NCBI RefSeq assembly: GCF_030053135.1 | Contig: NZ_CP125651.1 | Coordinates: 496,001 to 560,000, forward strand | Source of the DNA: Rhizobium sp. BT04 | GTDB taxonomy: Bacteria; Pseudomonadota; Alphaproteobacteria; Rhizobiales; Rhizobiaceae | Direction: 5' to 3' | Length of the DNA stretch: 64,000 nucleotides | Shown here: positions 9,322 through 15,542 of the stretch, piece by piece | How the letters are laid out: every line of letters starts with the position of its first letter | How positions within the stretch are numbered: position 1 is the stretch's first letter | Notes under the pieces: generated by a model | What the model was told of the DNA's origin: nothing | Seen by the model: only the letters and a program-made list of their open reading frames with translations | Databases searched by the model: none | Program-made: the position numbers and the translations under genes

Positions 9322-9877
9322 GGACGAGGGCCTCGATCACGGCGGCGAGCTGGTCCTTCAGGCCGATCTGGCTTCGTCCCGCCGACGTCTCCAGGACGAT
9401 CTCGCCTGAAGACATCAGTGGATCCGCTTCGATGGTGATGCGATGATCGAGATCCGCGATCGCCCGGGCCATCATGGCGGCATCTTCGGGGGCGACGTGC
9501 AGCGCGATCTCCTCGGCCCCGGCGGTCTGGGAAATGGCGTGACGGACCAATCGCCTCGTCCGCTCGTCGGCCTCCATCGATCCGAGGATCAATCCGACCG
9601 ACTTCAGAACCACCGTCTCGATCCAGCCGTCGAGATTGGAAATTTCCTGTTCGGCTTTTCCGAGCGAGGCGGCAAGCCGCGCGGCGGCGTCACGAACGCC
9701 CTGCTCGAATCCGGCGCGGTAGCCGTGTTGGGCGGCCTGCTCGCCGGCGGCTGCCAATGTCGCCTGGGACTGGGCGGCGTCCTGGCGGGCGGCCGCCAGA
9801 ATCTGCGCTGCCTCCCTGATCTGACCGAAGTTTTCTGCCGGAATGATGCGGTCGTGGCCTGCGAATACCGAGCTCAT
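9314..9877 (-). CDS. sctL: SctL (HrpE/NolV-like) ATPase stator
   Basis: From the ATG at 9877 the protein has 187 residues. It opens with MSSVFAGHDRIIPAENF, then a long Ala/Gln-rich helix (AAQILAAARQDAAQSQATLAAAG) and a C-terminal FliH/V-ATPase-E-like region ending before ALVHG. SctL links the ATPase to the ring protein SctQ. A longer open frame reaches upstream to 10114 but only through sctK in another frame, so I reject that start. The ATG overlaps the sctK stop by 4 bp. Place and length match nolV in rhizobial tts operons. Confidence 0.82.
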   Translation of the reverse strand: MSSVFAGHDRIIPAENFGQIREAAQILAAARQDAAQSQATLAAAGEQAAQHGYRAGFEQGVRDAAARLAASLGKAEQEISNLDGWIETVVLKSVGLILGSMEADERTRRLVRHAISQTAGAEEIALHVAPEDAAMMARAIADLDHRITIEADPLMSSGEIVLETSAGRSQIGLKDQLAAVIEALVHG

Positions 9878-10500
9878 CGTCCGGCGCCTTCCTGTATGGC
9901 GACCTCGCTGACGGCAGCCGCCGCCAGGGCGAGCGCCGGGCTTTTCAGGAGGGAGGCCGAACCGTCTTCGGCCATGTCGCGCCAGCCCGCCGACCGCCAG
10001 GCCGCGGAGATCCGATATTCGTCTGCCAGAAGCGCCAGCATGGACCAGCCATCGGCCTCGACAACACGGCTTGCCTCTTGGCTCAGCAGATCGAGCGGCG
10101 GCGTTGCCGTGCAAAGGTGGGCGTGGCCGAGAGCGAATGCGACCGCTTGCTCGCCGTAGGCAGCCTTGAGTTTGGCAAGGGTCGGGCGATCGACCGCGGG
10201 ACAGAAGGCTGCGAGATGATAGGCGAGGCCCGCCCGGAGTGCTGCCTTTGCGCGTTCGCCCGCGCTCATGGAAATCAGGCGGCGGACGCCGTCGGGAAAG
10301 GTGGCGGGATCGCCATGGGCTTCCGCGATCGCAGTGAAAAGCCGCCGATGCAGCCGAGGCGACAGAGACGCCCCACCAGCAAAGAGCGGCCCGATCTCAC
10401 CCCATCGGGCGGCCGTCGGGATATCCGCGGAGAGCAGCGCTGCCTTGCGGAGCTTTGCCGCATTCGAGATCGCCTCGCCGTCGGAACGCGGCGCGCGCAT
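9874..10500 (-). CDS. sctK: SctK (NolU-like) sorting platform accessory protein
   Basis: The 208-residue protein has no membrane segment or signal. It is assigned mostly from position between sctJ and sctL, where rhizobia have nolU and other systems have sctK. The sequence shows the mixed helical character of that poorly conserved family (FCPAVDRPTLAKLKAAYGEQAV). The ATG at 10500 lies two bases after the sctJ stop and has GGAG at suitable distance; an upstream in-frame start at 10542 would overlap sctJ. SctK connects the sorting platform to the inner ring. Confidence 0.65.
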   Translation of the reverse strand: MRAPRSDGEAISNAAKLRKAALLSADIPTAARWGEIGPLFAGGASLSPRLHRRLFTAIAEAHGDPATFPDGVRRLISMSAGERAKAALRAGLAYHLAAFCPAVDRPTLAKLKAAYGEQAVAFALGHAHLCTATPPLDLLSQEASRVVEADGWSMLALLADEYRISAAWRSAGWRDMAEDGSASLLKSPALALAAAAVSEVAIQEGAGR

Positions 10501-10502
10501 GC

Positions 10503-11333
10503 TCAGCGCTCCTTCCGCTGCGGCAATAGCAGCAGCAGGCATGCGCCGATAGCGAGGATGATGGCGCCGATCACCGCCAGATTGGGCCCTTTGACAGCCG
10601 AGAGGGCAGTTTGCACCATCGAGAGCGGCGCGGCGGCGGGTGCTGATGTCACGGTTACTGCCGGCACGGGCGCTGCCGTTGCCGTCGGAGCCGGCTGCGC
10701 ACCGACCTCCGACCAGGGGCTGACCACCACCGAGACATCCTCATAGGAGAGGTCGCGGATGCTGTTGACCAGAACGGATCGGCTTTTCATGTCGATCTCG
10801 TTGAGATTGGCGCCGGGTCGATATTGCAGCACCGCTGCGGCCCTCGCCTTCTCCTTGATGAGCCCGCGACCATTCTCCTCCGGCAGCACCACATGGACGC
10901 GCGCCGAAGCAATACCATCGAGCCCCGAAAGCGTTTCCGCGAGCTGCTGCTCGATAGCGTAGCTCATCCGGGCTTTCTGTTCGTAGGGCGTCACCAGGAA
11001 GCCGTTGCCGGGAAAGAGTTCGGCGACATTTCCGAACGACCGGCGCGGCAGGCCGGCGCCCGCCAGCAGTTCGATCGCCCGGGCGTGATCAGCGGAATCG
11101 GCGGTGATCGCATATGTCCCGCCCTTTTCGCTCTTCATGGCGACGGAGATCCCCGCGCGTTCGAGCAGGACCTGGGCATCCAGCGCATCGCGCTGGTCGA
11201 GCCCCGTCAGCACGTCCTGGCTGCAGGCGGCAAGGAACAGACAGAGGGCGAGCATGGCGGTCTTTGGAAGGACCTTGCGCGCGGTCGAAGAGATCGAGGA
11301 TCTTGCATGGGTCGATGCAGTCATGATGCTCAC
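10503..11333 (-). CDS. sctJ: SctJ (HrcJ/RhcJ) inner ring lipoprotein
   Basis: The protein has 276 residues. A signal sequence ends in the lipobox LAAC (about residues 33-36). Next comes the YscJ/FliF ring-building domain with LLAGAGLPRR and the block SGLDGIASARVHVVLPEE. A C-terminal membrane helix (IGAIILAIGACLLLLL) ends in QRKER. SctJ forms the inner-membrane ring of the needle complex. The segment before the helix is rich in Ala, Pro and Val. The gene overlaps the sctI-like gene upstream by four bases. Confidence 0.93.
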   Translation of the reverse strand: MSIMTASTHARSSISSTARKVLPKTAMLALCLFLAACSQDVLTGLDQRDALDAQVLLERAGISVAMKSEKGGTYAITADSADHARAIELLAGAGLPRRSFGNVAELFPGNGFLVTPYEQKARMSYAIEQQLAETLSGLDGIASARVHVVLPEENGRGLIKEKARAAAVLQYRPGANLNEIDMKSRSVLVNSIRDLSYEDVSVVVSPWSEVGAQPAPTATAAPVPAVTVTSAPAAAPLSMVQTALSAVKGPNLAVIGAIILAIGACLLLLLPQRKER

Positions 11334-11806
11334 TGGCCTTGCGTCAGCCGTTTGGACGACGACATCACCGACTGGGTGAGCGACGACAGCAGCGTCGTGC
11401 CGGTGGCGAATTGCTGTGATTTCTCCAGCCGGTCGATCGATGTGGCGATATCCTCGATCTTCGTGCCGCTGTGCCCCTTATCCCCCGCAAATCGCACGAG
11501 CGGCGCCTCCGGCTGGCCGCTTCCGGCCACGGGCATGAAGAATGCCGACAGCCGGTCGAGAATACTGGACGGCCTCGTATTGCCTTCCGGCGAATAGGAT
11601 GGCGCGATGGCATCGGATTCAGGCGCGATCTTGCGGCCCTGGGTATTCGGAATTGATGCGAATTCGCTCGGTCTGATGCCGACGAGATCCGTCGGCGGCC
11701 GCCCGATCCGCTCCGCCACGATCTCCGCGGTCTTCAGGACATTGCCTGTCGATACACCATCAACGGGCGGCGTAAAGGCGCGGCCGGAAAGTTCTTCTCC
11801 ACTCAT
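11330..11806 (-). CDS. SctI/NolB-like inner rod candidate
   Basis: The 158-residue protein contains no cysteine. Most of it is Pro/Ser-rich and poorly conserved, but the C-terminal 40 residues (IDRLEKSQQFATGTTLLSSL, then TQSVMSSSKRLTQGQ) form an amphipathic helix of the kind seen at the end of inner-rod SctI and NolB proteins. It sits directly before sctJ, exactly where nolB stands in rhizobial tts operons. SctI proteins form the rod that anchors the needle to the export gate. The call rests on position and the C-terminal helix; direct homology is not certain. Confidence 0.55.
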   Translation of the reverse strand: MSGEELSGRAFTPPVDGVSTGNVLKTAEIVAERIGRPPTDLVGIRPSEFASIPNTQGRKIAPESDAIAPSYSPEGNTRPSSILDRLSAFFMPVAGSGQPEAPLVRFAGDKGHSGTKIEDIATSIDRLEKSQQFATGTTLLSSLTQSVMSSSKRLTQGQ

Positions 11807-11857
11807 TGCAATTCCTCAACTCGGTACACGTCAACTGCAAACGATGAACGGAAAATG

Positions 11858-12112
11858 CTACTCGTCGCTGCCTTCGTCGATCGCCTCCTTGGCGAAATTG
11901 AAAAGCGAATTGTTCAGCATCAGGGTGTTGGAAATCATGCTCGGCAGAAACGCGTCCACGGCCGCCGAGAGAACCTCGCTCTCGCTGTTCGGATCGACCT
12001 TTTTCGTCGTGCTGCCGGTGCTCGTGGGATCTTTCTTGTCGATCGTCAGCTCGACGGAGACGGGATTGGCAGGCGCCAGGTTCAGGTCGGAATTCACTGC
12101 ATCTACGGCCAT
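11858..12112 (-). CDS. Small first gene of the sct operon, needle/pilin (SctF) candidate
   Basis: This 84-residue cysteine-free protein is the promoter-proximal gene of the operon, 51 bp before the sctI-like gene. GGAAG lies 8 bases before the ATG. The N-terminal half is polar and disordered (KKDPTSTGSTTKK), and the C-terminal half is an amphipathic helix with LPSMISNTLMLNNSLFNFAKEAI. Size, helix position and gene order fit a needle or Hrp-pilus subunit, but I see no decisive family signature. It could also be a small secreted accessory protein. Confidence 0.45.
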   Translation of the reverse strand: MAVDAVNSDLNLAPANPVSVELTIDKKDPTSTGSTTKKVDPNSESEVLSAAVDAFLPSMISNTLMLNNSLFNFAKEAIDEGSDE

Positions 12113-12154
12113 ATGAGCACTTCCATCAAGGAATTATCAAAATGAATGCATGTT

Positions 12155-12183
12155 TTGATATGGATAAAAAAACCGCTGGTCAA
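12155..12183 (-). promoter_or_regulatory. Candidate promoter of the sct operon
   Basis: On the minus strand TTGACC (12178-12183) and TATCAA (12155-12160) are separated by 17 bases, followed about 40 bases later by the ATG of the small first gene. The region is AT-rich compared with the surrounding coding DNA. No tts-box or hrp-box could be recognised by eye, so this sigma-70-like reading is tentative. Confidence 0.35.
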
Positions 12184-12338
12184 TTGTATAAACTTAACCG
12201 ATGGTTAATTTCTAGAACTTACGGTCTTCTTAGGTAAATTTGCCGCCTGCTATATTATAAATCGATAATTACTATCCAGAATACGCTGCGAATATCCAAA
12301 TTGCGCATAAAATTTATACTTCAATTCATTGCAGAGAA

Positions 12339-12383
12339 TGTTCACAGGCCCGGTCGGCGTCAAACCGACCAGGCCTGTGAACA
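12339..12383 (-). terminator. Long inverted repeat after the 947-aa HrpK-type gene
   Basis: Arms of 19 bases (12-base TGTTCACAGGCC block, one mismatch, 6-base GGTCGG block) flank a 7-base loop. It lies 30 bp past the stop of the upstream minus-strand gene and before the sct operon promoter, so it probably ends transcription of the giant gene. It lacks a clear T-run. The roughly 300-bp gap holding it (12113-12412) is AT-rich and contains no gene. Confidence 0.6.
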
Positions 12384-12412
12384 CCCAGATATTTGCTGTT
12401 TCGAAAGCCGGA

Positions 12413-15256
12413 TCAGCCCACCGCCGTACCGCGGCGCTTCTCGACATCGGCGGTGATCGCGTCCCAGTTCTCAGGTGTCAGCTCGCGCTGTCCCGGTTCG
12501 CGAGGCGCCGGGCTGACGCCGCCCTTGGCGCCGATGATCGGCCCGCTCTTGGCATAAATGCCGACCGTGTCGTTGACCGTGCGCTTGAGCATGTCGTTCA
12601 TCATGTCGGTCTGCCTGTGGAAGGCTTTTTCCTGTTTGATGCTCTGGTAGATGGTAAAGCCCGACCAGGCCGCCCAGGACACCGCGCCCGCGACCGCGAA
12701 GGCGAACGAGAAGCCGCCGGAGACCAGGGCGACCGTTGCGCCGGTGCGTCCGAGGAAGGTGGAATTCACCAGCATATTGGCGACGCCTGCCAGGCCTTCG
12801 ATCGCGCCGATCGTGTCGGCCGCAGTTCCGATGCCCATGAAAATGAGGTCGACCGGGTCGCCCTTGCCGCTCGTGAACCCCTGAAGGAACTGGTAATATT
12901 CGATCGGAAGCCAGGCGACGCCGGCAACGGCGCCGACCGTCGTCCCGGTATTCTTGAAGAAGGCGGAAAGCACGCTGCGCTGGGCCCGCGCCAGTTCGTC
13001 GGAAACCCCGACGAGCGAGCCGATCCCGTCCAGCAGCGAAAAATTCGAGGCCTTGATCGCCGAGCCGAGCGCACTGCCCATATGAGCCAGCGCGCCGAGG
13101 GCGTGCAGAACCACGACGCCGATGCTGTCCCAGGTCGGGCTGGTCATGTTGAGGCCCGCATAGATGGAACGAGAGGCTGTCAGCACCGACATCACGCCGG
13201 AGGATAGTGCCGCCTTGTATTTGACTGGATCGACGCCTGCCGGTGCTGCGGTGGCGGTCTTGTCGATCAGCTTGCCAAGTTCGGCCTTGATGGTCTCGAC
13301 GCTGCCGCCCGGACGCATCGTCGCCCAGAGGGCGGTGAAGATCGTCGTGAAATTGGTCTTGTATTGCGTCATGGCTTCGGCATTGCCCTTGAACAGGGTC
13401 TCCGCCAGCGCATCCAGGCTCGGGGCGATGATCTTCTTGATCGCGTCCTCGGCGGTCTTGCCGTCGATGATGATCGGATCGATCACATCCGTGCCCGGCA
13501 TCAGCGTCTTCATCAGCCCCGACATGGAAAGCCCCATCTCCTTGAGGCTCGATGTCAGATATTCGCTGTCGATATAGGGCAGGTCGAGAGCCTGGATGGT
13601 CTTGCTCCAGCCATTGTCCTTATTGCCGAACATGCGCTCGGCGATCCAGGCATCGCCACCGCTGCCTGCGAAGAAGCGAGCGCCCTCGGAGCCGTTGGCG
13701 GCGATCCCCTTGCCGGCCAGGCCGGTGCCGATCATGATCGCCGCCATGACGTCGTTGAACGAATAGCTGGCGAGATTGCTGGAGGGCAGCGGCGAGACGC
13801 TCTTGTCCCATTCTGGATTGGCCGGCAGCTTCGAGACGAGGCTGGCGCCCATGACGAGCCCTTCGAGAGCGGTCTGCACCGCGTGACGGTAGCCCCAGAC
13901 CTCCTTGCCGCCGGGTGCCGTCAATTGCGACGTCAGGCGCTCCAGAAGGCCGCCGAGGTCAGCCTGGCCGACCTCTCCCGCGCCGATCTTATCGAGCAGC
14001 GGACCGAGAGGCGCCTTGACGTCGGCCTTGAACCTGTCGCGGACTTCGGCGCTGTCTCCCCCGTAAAACTGGTTGGCCATCGCCTGGATGGTCGGGTTGA
14101 ACAGGTGGGTGATATTGTTGGGGACGGTGCTGCCGAACTCCGACGCCGCAACCTTCTTCAAGCCGTCCAGGTCGATCTTGAGGTCGGCAAACAGGCTGCC
14201 GCCGGGCCCGAGCAATTGATCGGAATCCACCACCGGCAGGATGGAGCCCAGCCCCTTCAATTCCCGCTCGGTCTTGTCGCCCGCCAGTCCCATCCGGATC
14301 AGGCCATCGAGCGCCGTCGTCGGATCGGAGATCGTCGGCAGCACGTTCTTGTCGAAGAATTCGGCATAGGCCTTGTCGGCGGTCGCCGAGCGCTGCTTCA
14401 CGAAATCGTCGGGAAGCACCATGGAATAAAAGCCGAGGGCGGCATTATATTCCTTGAGAATGGTCGTGACGTCCTTGCCGGATTTCAGGCCGTCGTTCAG
14501 CAGGCCGCCATTGACGATGTCGTGCTCGAAGGCATTCTCGACCTTTTGACGCAGGTCCTTCATCTTCTCATCGCGCGTGATCGTATCGTCGATGATCTCG
14601 GCGGCGTCCTTGTTCGTATCGGCCGGCGCGACGCGATAACCGGAGAAGATCAGCTTGAAGGCCTTCAGCGCCTTCTCGGTCATCAGCGAGTTGACATCGG
14701 GGTCCGAGCCGAGGATGGCGATCGACTTGTCGAGATCCTTCAGGATCTCCTGGTCGTTATAGATGCCGCGCTGGTTGTCACCGAGGCTGTCCTTGTATTT
14801 GCCGAAGGTCGCCTTGGTCTGAAGCAGATCGAGATACATGATCAATTTCTGCTCGGCGGTATAGTTCTGAGGGTTTTTGACGACGTCGATGCTTTCGAAG
14901 GACTTGTCCTTGTCCTTCAGCCCTTCCATGAAGCCCTGGTTGATCTCGTTCATGAAATCGGAATTGAACAGAAGATCGATGACCGACTGGATCGGCGCGG
15001 TCGGGCTGGAATCGCCGTTCGAGGTGCCGGCGAGCGAAACGAACTTCGGGCTGGTCGTCTGTGCCGACGTGGACGAGAAAATCGTCAGGCCTGCCGCCGT
15101 CGTGCCGCCAGAGGTAAAAGGCGATGTCTTCTTGATCGCGGTGCTCGTGGTCTTGCCCTGGCTTGCGGAACTTTCGGTCTTCGAATTGGAATCGGCATTC
15201 AGCCGGAGAAAAGAAACCGTATCGGTATCCAAGGATGCTGGCGCGATCGATGACAT
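12413..15256 (-). CDS. Giant HrpK-type T3SS translocator/effector candidate (947 aa)
   Basis: The protein is cysteine-free. Its first 90 residues are rich in Ser and Thr, like an export signal. An N-terminal helical domain carries KSFESIDVVKNPQNYTAEQK, nearly the same as in the 1053-residue protein at 159. A module near residues 355-570 contains FNPTIQAMANQFYGGDSAEV, and a second more divergent copy lies near 600-720. Hydrophobic segments near the C-terminus (GTTVGAVAGVAWLPIEYY and a Gly/Ala-rich helix) suggest membrane insertion. Bases 13541-14188 are repeated almost unchanged in the next gene upstream. GGGA lies before the ATG. HrpK-like translocation at the host membrane is inferred from the family layout and its place in the T3SS locus. 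Confidence 0.65.
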   Translation of the reverse strand: MSSIAPASLDTDTVSFLRLNADSNSKTESSASQGKTTSTAIKKTSPFTSGGTTAAGLTIFSSTSAQTTSPKFVSLAGTSNGDSSPTAPIQSVIDLLFNSDFMNEINQGFMEGLKDKDKSFESIDVVKNPQNYTAEQKLIMYLDLLQTKATFGKYKDSLGDNQRGIYNDQEILKDLDKSIAILGSDPDVNSLMTEKALKAFKLIFSGYRVAPADTNKDAAEIIDDTITRDEKMKDLRQKVENAFEHDIVNGGLLNDGLKSGKDVTTILKEYNAALGFYSMVLPDDFVKQRSATADKAYAEFFDKNVLPTISDPTTALDGLIRMGLAGDKTERELKGLGSILPVVDSDQLLGPGGSLFADLKIDLDGLKKVAASEFGSTVPNNITHLFNPTIQAMANQFYGGDSAEVRDRFKADVKAPLGPLLDKIGAGEVGQADLGGLLERLTSQLTAPGGKEVWGYRHAVQTALEGLVMGASLVSKLPANPEWDKSVSPLPSSNLASYSFNDVMAAIMIGTGLAGKGIAANGSEGARFFAGSGGDAWIAERMFGNKDNGWSKTIQALDLPYIDSEYLTSSLKEMGLSMSGLMKTLMPGTDVIDPIIIDGKTAEDAIKKIIAPSLDALAETLFKGNAEAMTQYKTNFTTIFTALWATMRPGGSVETIKAELGKLIDKTATAAPAGVDPVKYKAALSSGVMSVLTASRSIYAGLNMTSPTWDSIGVVVLHALGALAHMGSALGSAIKASNFSLLDGIGSLVGVSDELARAQRSVLSAFFKNTGTTVGAVAGVAWLPIEYYQFLQGFTSGKGDPVDLIFMGIGTAADTIGAIEGLAGVANMLVNSTFLGRTGATVALVSGGFSFAFAVAGAVSWAAWSGFTIYQSIKQEKAFHRQTDMMNDMLKRTVNDTVGIYAKSGPIIGAKGGVSPAPREPGQRELTPENWDAITADVEKRRGTAVG
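13541..14188. repeat. 648-bp duplicated block, copy 1
   Basis: This block inside the 947-residue giant gene is nearly identical, at equal length and in the same orientation, to 17244-17891 in the 879-residue gene. Both translate as the same module, with only a handful of amino-acid changes (for example PEWDKSVS against AEWDKNLS). The flanks diverge at once, which indicates recent duplication or gene conversion. Confidence 0.9.
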
Positions 15257-15479
15257 GCGTTCCCTTTGTTTTCTTTTCCGCTTTTTGCGGATGACGTCGT
15301 TTACCCCAAGTTAAGTATAAGAACGACCTTTGCGCGATAATTCAAGACCGGTCGCGACAACGAGGTTGCATAAAAATGCGGCAGCATGACGCGGGGAGAT
15401 CGACGGCGCAGAAATGCGCGGGCTCTCCCCAGCGGGAAGGCCGGAAAGATCGCCTTTGACTTGAGATCACAGGGGCGTT

Positions 15480-15498
15480 TCCCCGACTTTGCCGGGGA
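15480..15498 (-). terminator. Small hairpin after the third HrpK-type gene
   Basis: TCCCCG and CGGGGA form a 6-bp stem with a 7-base loop about 45 bp downstream of the stop of the minus-strand gene at 15543. It has no T-run and is only a weak terminator candidate. The rest of 15257-15542 shows no gene that I can support. Confidence 0.3.
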
Positions 15499-15542
15499 GG
15501 CGGCCATCATCGTTGTCGCCGACGCATGCCGCGAATATGCCT

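Noticed and set aside
12113..12330. tts-box or hrp-box for T3SS control
   Set aside because: The AT-rich upstream region was read on both strands and no convincing match was seen; only a sigma-70-like promoter could be proposed.
13364..15253. Long open frame (629 codons) on the + strand opposite the 947-aa giant gene
   Set aside because: It is an antisense shadow of GC-rich coding DNA. It has no ribosome site and no recognisable fold, and the minus-strand protein has clear family features.
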